Of a stretch of 64,000 bases of DNA, positions 20,165 through 26,400 are shown piece after piece. Each line of letters starts with the position of its first letter. Position 1 is the first letter of the stretch. The DNA lies in the NCBI RefSeq assembly GCF_012290005.1, contig NZ_JAAXMS010000010.1, positions 62,001-126,000 of the forward strand. Reading direction: 5' to 3'. The notes under the pieces are model-generated. The model was not told the origin of the DNA and did not search any database. It saw nothing but the letters and a program-made list of their open reading frames with translations. The stretch comes from Crateriforma spongiae (GTDB lineage Bacteria > Planctomycetota > Planctomycetia > Pirellulales > Pirellulaceae). Both the position numbers and the translations under genes were made by a program.

Positions 20165-20580
20165 CGATCACCCTCCGGTGCATCGCTTAGCCCGATACCG
20201 GCAAAGTCCAGCGACCTTTGGTAATTCGGGTCGCTTTCGGGAAGCCGGATCAGCCGGCGGGTGTCGATACCGATTTCCGTGTTGACGCCGTTTCGCAGTC
20301 GACGCTGACGAAACCCGCATCGCTCGGCGGCAATGATCATCGCCCCATTGCTGACGTACCGACCCGCCCACCGTTCGCAACAGTGCTTCACGACGTAGCT
20401 ATTGTGTCGTGGCGTCTTGATCGGCTTGCAACGTCTGGTCAGCCACTCCACGGCCAGCCGGATTTCTTCTTCGTCGGCGGGAATGCCACCGGACGCACCA
20501 AAGCCCATCAGACCGTGGGCCTCCGCTCGCATCGGCATCGAACCGACAAGATGAATCACGGGGTATTCTTCGCGGATCAT
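20161..20580 (-). CDS. Replication-module protein of unknown function
   Basis: 139 residues from the ATG at 20580, which overlaps the stop of the upstream gene (ATGA); its own stop overlaps the primase start. It contains 'EEEIRLAVEWLTRRCKPIKTPRHNSYVVKHCCERWAGRYVSNGAMIIAAERCGF', a segment that looks like a small DNA-binding or helix-rich domain. No enzyme motif was recognised. Close coupling to the primase suggests a replication or regulatory accessory role. Confidence 0.7.
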   Translation of the reverse strand: MIREEYPVIHLVGSMPMRAEAHGLMGFGASGGIPADEEEIRLAVEWLTRRCKPIKTPRHNSYVVKHCCERWAGRYVSNGAMIIAAERCGFRQRRLRNGVNTEIGIDTRRLIRLPESDPNYQRSLDFAGIGLSDAPEGDR

Positions 20581-21014
20581 TCGACCGTCTCCCCGCAAAG
20601 AATGTAAAACGCTTTGTGCCTCAGATGGCTGCAAAGGCTCCAGGCTTCAACCGTGTCATCATCTTCCCACGGTAGGGGCAATGGCGCATTGGACGTCCAA
20701 TTGTGCTCTGTCGCCCACTGATCGACCGCTGCGATCCACTCATCCACGGTCATCTTCTTGGGCGGGTTTTCAAGCAGTTCTTCGCACACCGTGACTGCGA
20801 TCGCGGTGCCGGTGTCTTCTACCCCGTGGTGGATGACACGTATCAGCCTTTGCCCGCCGTCAGGCCGGCAAAAACGACGCACCGCTGACAGAAAACTCCG
20901 CCGCGTCTCGGGATCATAGAAGGGCGAGTGGGAATAAAGCTTCGGCCATTGCGTCGGCGATATCCATCTGACAGGACGTTTCCCGTCTGGCTTAGAATCA
21001 GGTACGTTATTCAT
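20577..21014 (-). CDS. Replication-module protein of unknown function
   Basis: 145 residues from the ATG at 21014. No recognisable catalytic motif. The sequence is acidic and rich in Trp ('WISPTQWPKLYSHSPFYDPETRRSFLSAVRRF', 'TVDEWIAAVDQWATEHNWTSN', 'EAWSLCSHLRHKAF'). The stop overlaps the next start (ATGA), so it belongs to the primase-RepA operon. It could be an adaptor in the replication complex; that is inference from position only. Confidence 0.65.
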   Translation of the reverse strand: MNNVPDSKPDGKRPVRWISPTQWPKLYSHSPFYDPETRRSFLSAVRRFCRPDGGQRLIRVIHHGVEDTGTAIAVTVCEELLENPPKKMTVDEWIAAVDQWATEHNWTSNAPLPLPWEDDDTVEAWSLCSHLRHKAFYILCGETVE

Positions 21015-21120
21015 TGCTCAGTAATTGCTTGGGTATCGCGTCGCTTGTTTTGACATGGCAAAGCAACGCGGGAAAACTTAAATCGCGACAACGGCCGGCC
21101 ATTGCGTTGGCCGTTGTTCG

Positions 21121-21387
21121 TTATTCGCCGGGCAACGCGGCAATCACCGCGTCCGGGTCGAACAGCCGCCGCCGGCCGACTTGCTTCGACGGAACTTTGC
21201 CGTCGCGAACCAATCGGGCCAGGGTCGCTGGCGAGACGCCGATCAGTGCGGCCATCGATTCAGCCGGGACCAGCCGCGGGGTATCCGCCGACTCGATCAG
21301 CGGTCGCAGTTGCTCGACCACCGCCGCCGTCAGTTCCGCGACCAGTTCGTCGCGGTCGACAGACTCCAGAAAGACGCGACCGTTCAC
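21121..21387 (-). CDS. Excisionase-like helix-turn-helix protein
   Basis: 88 residues. The start GTG at 21387 overlaps the upstream stop (GTGA). The C-terminal half is a MerR/HTH_17-type winged helix: 'LVPAESMAALIGVSPATLARLVRDGKVPSKQVGRRRLFDPDAVIAAL'. The N-terminal part is an amphipathic helix ('VDRDELVAELTAAVVEQLRPLI') that may dimerise. Such proteins act as excisionases or small transcription factors on integrative elements. A role in controlling excision by the integrase is likely but unproven. Confidence 0.75.
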   Translation of the reverse strand: MNGRVFLESVDRDELVAELTAAVVEQLRPLIESADTPRLVPAESMAALIGVSPATLARLVRDGKVPSKQVGRRRLFDPDAVIAALPGE

Positions 21388-21605
21388 GACGCGGTGCCCT
21401 CCGCGTCAGCGGCGCCCACGAAAGAGTGATTTTTGATGTAGCCGACCAACTGCCGAAGGTGCTTGGCCTCGTAGAAGAATGACCCCGTTCGGGTGCGTTT
21501 CGGCCGGTCGACGTAACCGCGTTTGATCGCGTGCTCCAAGTTGCCGCGTAACACTTTCACGCCAGTTTTTTGCGATGCCTTTTCAAGAACTTCCGCACGT
21601 TTCAT
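21384..21605 (-). CDS. Small basic DNA-binding-like protein
   Basis: 73 residues from the ATG at 21605. Basic, with a helix-turn-helix-like pattern ('MKRAEVLEKASQKTGVKVLRGNLEHAIKRGYVDRP') and a beta-wing-like segment ('TRTGSFFYEAKHLRQLVGYI'). First gene of the leftward replication operon and translationally coupled to the excisionase-like gene. The palindrome CTGATCGACGCTCGATCAG at 21636-21654 lies just upstream and could be its operator. Confidence 0.6.
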   Translation of the reverse strand: MKRAEVLEKASQKTGVKVLRGNLEHAIKRGYVDRPKRTRTGSFFYEAKHLRQLVGYIKNHSFVGAADAEGTAS

Positions 21606-21635
21606 TTCATGCCTCTTGGCTTGATGTCTGAACGC

Positions 21636-21654
21636 CTGATCGACGCTCGATCAG
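21636..21654. promoter_or_regulatory. Perfect palindrome upstream of the replication operon
   Basis: CTGATCGA-CGC-TCGATCAG, with perfect 8-base arms, lies 31 bases before the ATG at 21605. The hexamer AACGCC directly flanks it on both sides (21630-21635 region and 21655-21660). It resembles an operator for a dimeric repressor controlling the leftward operon. Confidence 0.5.
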
Positions 21655-21677
21655 AACGCCCGAAAAACTAGCCACCC

Positions 21678-21754
21678 AAAAATGCCCGTTCCGCGCTGCC
21701 ACGGATTTTTTCAGAAACCCCGTAATTTCCGGGGTGAAATCGAAGGGCATTTTT
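21678..21754. promoter_or_regulatory. Nested inverted repeats in front of the SIR2-like gene
   Basis: AAAAATGCCC (21678-21687) and GGGCATTTTT (21745-21754) form a perfect 10-base inverted repeat. Inside lies the smaller hairpin CCCCGTAATTTCCGGGG (21718-21734). A near copy of the inner hairpin, CCCCGTATTTCCGGGG, occurs at 29330-29345 beside attR. The region separates the leftward replication operon from the rightward SIR2-like gene. It may be a terminator, operator or recombination-protein site. Confidence 0.45.
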
Positions 21755-21816
21755 CGCCGAAATAAAATCGGGTACTTTTTTTTGGAAGATCACACCGGCA
21801 ATTTTTGGGGCTACCG

Positions 21817-23028
21817 ATGTCTAAGCGTTCACCCAACCGTCCACCCTCCAACAGACAAGTTTGGATTCTAGGGGCTGGATTTTCTCAGCCTCTCGGCGGG
21901 CCGCTGTTCGAGCATGTATTCAGCAATGCTTACTTGCAATTGGCTGAATCAGTTGCCCGACGTGAATGCACATCGGACCAGCTTCGCAGCCTTAAAGTCA
22001 GCACTTGGAGGGCGGCGACGACGGTCTATGCGGAAGGTAGGAAAAGCGGCTTCTGGCAGAATGCCGAACAATTTTTGCAGGTAGCTAACGACGCTCTTGG
22101 AGATTTTGAAAACTCCCCGTACCGCGACGTTCTTGGCAAATGGTGCGATGCTGCCTTCCGCCGAAACAACCTCGCAAGCCTGGGAAGCAAGTTTTCAGAC
22201 ATCGACCGATCGATTCTATCTGGTGAAAATCTGGATACGCCGCGGATAGTGAAAGTAGTAATCGATCACCGATACATGCTTCAATACATTCTTTATGGCG
22301 CTCGAGAATTATTGGCAGTACAGGTGTCGATTTTCTTATTCCGAACGGAATCGCTGATCAGCAAGTCTGAACGATGGCGGCCTTTCAAACACTGGATGAG
22401 ACAGATTCGCAATGGAGATGCCATCGTCTCCTTCAATTACGATGAAGCCGTTGAATACCTCGCGCGCCAGGTCGTAAGCCCCAATTTCCTGCATTGCCTT
22501 CTTCCAGACGAGAATCCCGAAACTGGCAGGCCCTTGTTGCTAAAGCTGCATGGTAGCGCGGGTTGGGAGACCACCCGCGGCAGCGGAGAGGCACAAGTCA
22601 CGGCTTCCAATTCTCATCTGTCTTTCCTGCAATCGACTGAAAAACAGCCATTCATCCTCGCACCAGGGCCGGAGAAGTTTGAAAAGACTTTCAAGAGCAT
22701 CATTCGGGACAGTTCAGAGGGCGTTATTAGGAATGCTGATGAGGTGCATGTGATCGGCTACCGCTTCCCGGAAACCGATATGTTCGCGCAGGAGTTGATA
22801 CTTTCAAGTCTGCGATCTAACACGAAGAATCCACGAGTGACATTGGTGTTAGGCCCCGACAATTCGAACCCCGCACGTAAACGAGCAAAGGCATTATTGG
22901 AATCCGCAGCGCCCGGCCGCGTCAGGGTCGCCGAAGCTTACAGCCAGGATTACTTGCTGTCCTACGAAGCGAGACACCGAAGGGCCGTGTCTCGGACCGA
23001 CTTCAACGAAGTGTTCCCGCGCAAATAA
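21817..23028 (+). CDS. SIR2-like NAD-binding protein, probable anti-phage effector
   Basis: 403 residues from the ATG at 21817. SIR2-superfamily motifs: 'WILGAGFSQP' (GAGxS, residues 19-23), 'SFNYDEAVEYL' (about 205-214), 'LKLHGSAGW' with the conserved His at about 245, and 'HVIGYRFPETD' (about 312-322). Such SIR2-like proteins in defence systems (for example DSR1/DSR2, ThsA and SIR2-HerA) hydrolyse NAD to abort infection. No N-terminal signal or second domain is evident, so it would act alone or with an element-borne or host partner. It is the only rightward gene on the element, and its codons are visibly more AT-rich than its neighbours, suggesting separate acquisition. A defence role is inference. 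Confidence 0.75.
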   Translation: MSKRSPNRPPSNRQVWILGAGFSQPLGGPLFEHVFSNAYLQLAESVARRECTSDQLRSLKVSTWRAATTVYAEGRKSGFWQNAEQFLQVANDALGDFENSPYRDVLGKWCDAAFRRNNLASLGSKFSDIDRSILSGENLDTPRIVKVVIDHRYMLQYILYGARELLAVQVSIFLFRTESLISKSERWRPFKHWMRQIRNGDAIVSFNYDEAVEYLARQVVSPNFLHCLLPDENPETGRPLLLKLHGSAGWETTRGSGEAQVTASNSHLSFLQSTEKQPFILAPGPEKFEKTFKSIIRDSSEGVIRNADEVHVIGYRFPETDMFAQELILSSLRSNTKNPRVTLVLGPDNSNPARKRAKALLESAAPGRVRVAEAYSQDYLLSYEARHRRAVSRTDFNEVFPRK

Positions 23029-23106
23029 CCAAAGCAGCTTCGGCCGCAGGCGAGTTTGCGAATCTTCGCATGACGACGTGACCGAATTGTTCGATCCCGA
23101 CTGCGA

Positions 23107-23337
23107 TTACTGGTCGTCGCTACCGCCCGACTGAAACCAGTCGATGAACGCATCACGGTGGATCCCGAAATGCCCCTGACCGATCGGCCGGCAAAGTTGG
23201 CGATGCTCTCGGCACCACTTTTTCATCGTCAATTCGGTGTAACCCATGAACCGCTGAACGTCGGTCGACAAAAGGATCGGCTGGGACCAATCGATTGCCT
23301 TGGGGTCCGGGTGCTGTTTGTCGTTCTTGCTTGCCAT
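23107..23337 (-). CDS. Small helix-turn-helix protein
   Basis: 76 residues from the ATG at 23337. The frame is open 60 codons further, but that part overlaps the XRE-type gene. The core 'ILLSTDVQRFMGYTELTMKKWCREHRQLCRPIGQGHFGIHRDAFIDWF' is a MerR/excisionase-like winged helix. The gene follows the XRE regulator with an 8-base gap and is probably cotranscribed with it. A second candidate excisionase or regulator of the element. Confidence 0.65.
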   Translation of the reverse strand: MASKNDKQHPDPKAIDWSQPILLSTDVQRFMGYTELTMKKWCREHRQLCRPIGQGHFGIHRDAFIDWFQSGGSDDQ

Positions 23338-23344
23338 CGCTCGC

Positions 23345-23641
23345 TCAACTCCCGCCGGATTTCCGTTTCTTCGGCGGTTCATACCGAACCACCAACCGGC
23401 CACCGGTCGCGTGGGCGATAGCCGCAACGGCCCCCAGCGACGGCTTGACGTGACCGTTGACGGTGTTGGAAACCGAACCCGCCGGCATGTTCCCGGCCCG
23501 CTTCCCGATCTCCGCATACGTCCCGTTCAGGTGTGGGCGGATTTCTTCGAGGATCGCGGAAAGATCAATCCCGAAGTCCGACAGATCGATCCGACCAGAC
23601 GTGTCACGGCGCGGCGGTGTTTTGGTTTTCTTTTTGGCCAT
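23345..23641 (-). CDS. XRE/Cro-CI-like transcription regulator
   Basis: 98 residues from the ATG at 23641. The helix-turn-helix is 'LNGTYAEIGKRAGNMPAGSVSNTVNGHVKPSLGAVAAIAHATGGRLVVRYEPP', as in short XRE-family regulators. Basic ends flank it. It lies in the transcript starting at the promoter/palindrome at 24071-24099 and is the natural candidate for binding that palindrome. It may keep the element integrated; this is inference. Confidence 0.75.
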   Translation of the reverse strand: MAKKKTKTPPRRDTSGRIDLSDFGIDLSAILEEIRPHLNGTYAEIGKRAGNMPAGSVSNTVNGHVKPSLGAVAAIAHATGGRLVVRYEPPKKRKSGGS

Positions 23642-23711
23642 CGTTGGGGCTCCCGTAGGCGAATGTGGGCCGCCTCGATCGCTCGTGACGGCCCCTTGCG
23701 TGGTGATTCGA

Positions 23712-24029
23712 TCAGTTCGCCGTGACGGCTTCCCGGCGGCTCTCGTTGGCCGCTTCGACGGCTTGAACGTCGGCGATACCGAACCAGACGGCGGGACGCC
23801 CAGGCGACCAAATTTTGACGCTCACAGGCCCGCCAAAGTCCGCTTGCGTGAACTCAGCATCCACCGCCGTGCGAACCGTCACCGAATCAAAGCAAACCGC
23901 GTTTCCGATCATTCCAACCGGGCGACCAAACCCCAAAACGTTGCGGCCATTGGCCGGGTGATCGGTCAACTCTTGACCGTTGCGAAAGACATAAACGCGG
24001 GGGGCAGTGCGGTAGGCGGGGCGTGTCAT
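23712..24029 (-). CDS. Hypothetical protein of the element
   Basis: 105 residues from the ATG at 24029 ('MTRPAYRTAPRVYVFRNGQELTDHPANGRNVLGFG'). The sequence looks like a small beta-rich domain with no recognised motif. First gene behind the promoter at 24071-24099, ahead of the XRE-type regulator. Function unknown. Confidence 0.6.
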   Translation of the reverse strand: MTRPAYRTAPRVYVFRNGQELTDHPANGRNVLGFGRPVGMIGNAVCFDSVTVRTAVDAEFTQADFGGPVSVKIWSPGRPAVWFGIADVQAVEAANESRREAVTAN

Positions 24030-24070
24030 CGTGTGGGCTCCTGGACGGGGTTGTCGTTGTCGATACCCCA

Positions 24071-24099
24071 ATCCTATCGTCACATAGTCACTATGTCAA
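24071..24099 (-). promoter_or_regulatory. Leftward promoter overlapped by a perfect palindromic operator
   Basis: Read on the minus strand, TTGACA (24099-24094) and TAGGAT (24076-24071) are separated by exactly 17 bases. The perfect palindrome ACATAGT-C-ACTATGT (24082-24096) covers the end of the -35 box and much of the spacer, where a bound repressor would block polymerase. A third half-like CATAG follows at 24101-24105. This is the best promoter visible in the window. Confidence 0.8.
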
Positions 24100-24139
24100 A
24101 CATAGAAACTAGGTTCGATCCGATTTTGTCCCGAATGGA

Positions 24140-24466
24140 TCAAAACGGCCCTTCGTCACCGCCGGCGTCGATCGCCAAAGCGTAGGCCGCACGCAGTCGA
24201 TCGGCGGTTTGTTGAACGTCGCCGGCCGGCTTCACCAGACAGCCCCACGCGGTCGCTGTTGCGGTTTCGAGTGTGGCCGTTGCCACCACGTCGCCCCAAC
24301 GGCCGGCGACGGCTTCGGCGATCGTGTGCGGTGCATCGTCGGACAGGTCGACCAATGCAACCAGACCGCAAGAATCCACAGCGACCACGTGCCAGGGGAC
24401 GGACGCCGCGGCTTGCGAAAGCGTTTCAAGAATGATCCGCAACGTTGCTTGCTGGTTGGTCGTCAT
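24140..24466 (-). CDS. Hypothetical protein of the element
   Basis: 108 residues from the ATG at 24466, six bases after the stop of the nuclease gene. The sequence alternates short strands and an Ala-rich helical part ('IILETLSQAAASVPWHVVAVDSCGLVALVDLSDDAPHTIAEAVAG', 'VQQTADRLRAAYALAIDAG'). It might be a small alpha/beta domain. No motif recognised. Confidence 0.6.
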   Translation of the reverse strand: MTTNQQATLRIILETLSQAAASVPWHVVAVDSCGLVALVDLSDDAPHTIAEAVAGRWGDVVATATLETATATAWGCLVKPAGDVQQTADRLRAAYALAIDAGGDEGPF

Positions 24467-24471
24467 CAGCG

Positions 24472-25761
24472 TCACTTCGCGTCGATGTCCACAACCAGCA
24501 TCTTGTGATCGCTGACCGGTTCGGCATCCGGCCCGATGGATCGGTGATCGATCGCCCAACCGCTGCGTACGTCCACGACGTCGCTCACGGCCGCCCAGTC
24601 CAGCCGACCGGGCCAGAACGACTCGGACGCCTTCATGCCGGCCCAGGTGACCGCCGAACCATCGATTGGTGACCGCAGCGTCACGGGTGCCATGTTCGCG
24701 GCTTCGATGATGTCCAAGGGGTCGCGGGATCCGACCAAGTTGTAGTCGCCCAACACGATGATCGGTGCGGACGACACCACGTCGCCGAAGTCGCCGTTCC
24801 TTATCTGGTCGATTGCGACCGCGACCGCCTTGGCTTCGTCGATCCGCTTCAAGTCTTCATCGGTTCCACTGGCCCCGCAACATTTGAAGTGAACGCCGAT
24901 TGCCACAACCGCATCGCCGTTGTCCATCTGAACGAAGCCGGCCACACCGCGGTTCAATGCAACCGGCAGCGCCGTCAACTTGTGACGGGTCGCGATCCCG
25001 CAACCGTCTGACCATCGCGACCGAATCAGACCGCCGCCCATCACCTCCGCGATGTTTCGGTAGAACTCGCCACTGTTCCATTCTTCGTTGAACAGAACCA
25101 CGTCGGCATTGACCATCGTGATCAGCTTAGTGATTGCCTTTGAACGATCGGGATCTTTCGTCCCCTGGTGCAGCGTGTTGATACTCGCAACGCGAATCAC
25201 ACCGTCCGGTCGGCTGGTGTCTTGCGGCGGTTCGTCTTTCAACGCTTCGCCAATCGTCAGCGTGACCGGCTTGTCCAGTTCGTCGGATCCTTCGATGTCG
25301 ATGGTGACCGAATCGCCGGCAGACACTCCGAAGGATGACAGACCGATCCGCAGTTCAAAGTCGGTCGACGCATAGGTCGGCAACGCGGCGAAGTTGATCA
25401 GCGACCACGGGATCGATGACGCCGCCCCTTCGGTTTCCAGCATCGCGGAACGGTCCCGCAGGTCGATCACCAGACGACGGTTGCGCGGCAGATCAATCAA
25501 TAATCGCAACGTCCCGTCGGAACTATCGCCGGCTGCCAGGTTCAACGGTTCCGCATTGTCGAACCGCAGGTAGACCGTAGCCCCTTCAACGCGGGCCGAC
25601 ACACTGGTGAAGTCGAAACGTTTTGTTGCGTCACCACTGGCGTCGGTTGCGATCACGTCGTCGGTGGTCCAGTCGGACAGGTCGCCGTCCAGTCGGATTC
25701 GATCGTCGGTGATTGCCGTCGTTGCGACGATGTAGGACAGAACCAAAACAGCAAAACGCAT
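24472..25761 (-). CDS. Secreted endonuclease/exonuclease/phosphatase-family protein
   Basis: 429 residues from the ATG at 25761. A signal peptide ('MRFAVLVLSYIVATTAI') predicts export. The N-terminal half resembles a beta-sandwich of the CBM9/DOMON type ('IRLDGDLSDWTTDDVIATDASGD...VYLRFDNAEPLNL'). The C-terminal half has EEP motifs in order: 'ASINTLHQG', metal-binding Glu in 'LFNEEWNSG', 'LGDYN', 'GRLDWAAVSD' and the His of 'SDHKMLVVDI'. Such enzymes cut nucleic acids or phosphoesters. It is unusual to find an exported nuclease inside a satellite-like operon; it is cotranscribed with phage-like genes. Confidence 0.8.
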   Translation of the reverse strand: MRFAVLVLSYIVATTAITDDRIRLDGDLSDWTTDDVIATDASGDATKRFDFTSVSARVEGATVYLRFDNAEPLNLAAGDSSDGTLRLLIDLPRNRRLVIDLRDRSAMLETEGAASSIPWSLINFAALPTYASTDFELRIGLSSFGVSAGDSVTIDIEGSDELDKPVTLTIGEALKDEPPQDTSRPDGVIRVASINTLHQGTKDPDRSKAITKLITMVNADVVLFNEEWNSGEFYRNIAEVMGGGLIRSRWSDGCGIATRHKLTALPVALNRGVAGFVQMDNGDAVVAIGVHFKCCGASGTDEDLKRIDEAKAVAVAIDQIRNGDFGDVVSSAPIIVLGDYNLVGSRDPLDIIEAANMAPVTLRSPIDGSAVTWAGMKASESFWPGRLDWAAVSDVVDVRSGWAIDHRSIGPDAEPVSDHKMLVVDIDAK

Positions 25762-25843
25762 GGCAGATTCCTCGGGTGTGGGGCCGGTTCGTCGGCATGG
25801 TCCCACGCGAAGAATCGACGGACAATCCCGCGCCGGAACATCT

Positions 25844-26095
25844 TCACAATTTGTCCGCGCGGCGTCGCAACTCTGCCGTCAGCGTATCCTCGATCGACCG
25901 CAACGTCGCCAGTGCGGTCGCGATCCGCTTGGTTGCCTTCGCCAGCTTCGGGGCAATGTCCGTTTCGACCACCACGCTGGCCCGCCTGATTTCGTCGTTC
26001 GTCAACGTCTCCGGGTGACGGGTCGAAACGAAACACCGCAGGCGTTCGACCGATCGTTCGGCGGCTTCCAGTTCGCTGGTGGCAGGCCCGATCAC
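25844..26095 (-). CDS. Small coiled-coil protein of the element
   Basis: 83 residues. The start GTG at 26095 overlaps the stop of the DUF1580 gene (GTGA), which decides the start over an upstream open frame. Helical throughout: 'SELEAAERSVERLRCF', 'IRRASVVVETDIAPKLAKATKRIATALATLRSIEDTLTAELRRR'. Likely dimeric coiled coil. Function unknown. Confidence 0.6.
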   Translation of the reverse strand: MIGPATSELEAAERSVERLRCFVSTRHPETLTNDEIRRASVVVETDIAPKLAKATKRIATALATLRSIEDTLTAELRRRADKL

Positions 26096-26340
26096 GAAGT
26101 CGCCGCCGTGGTGGCCGGTTCGGTCCAGGTGGCCCCGCGTCGACGTGTCGTCGCTGCGATGTACTGGCGAACTTTGGCGATCGTCGTTTGTCGCTGGCCG
26201 CCGACGATGCAGCTTTCCAAGACCACGCCGTCGCGGTTCGGTTGCTGCATCCACCGCCAAAGCGTCGTTCGGTTCGGCGTTTGGCCGGTGACGTATCGGA
26301 CGGCGGATTCGGGGCTGATCAGTTTGTTTTCGTCGATCAC
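26092..26340 (-). CDS. DUF1580 helix-turn-helix protein
   Basis: 82 residues. The start is GTG at 26340, with an AAGGA-like element upstream. 'KLISPESAVRYVTGQTPNRTTLWRWMQQPNRDGVVLESCIVGGQRQTTIAKVRQYIAAT' fits DUF1580, a short HTH family known from planctomycetes and often found on their mobile elements. Predicted DNA binding. It supports both the planctomycete origin and the mobile nature of the region. Confidence 0.75.
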   Translation of the reverse strand: MIDENKLISPESAVRYVTGQTPNRTTLWRWMQQPNRDGVVLESCIVGGQRQTTIAKVRQYIAATTRRRGATWTEPATTAATS

Positions 26341-26400
26341 TTCGATGGTTCCTTCGGTTCGTGTCGGTTGGTGTTTTGGGCGTGCCGGCGGCCGACAGGC

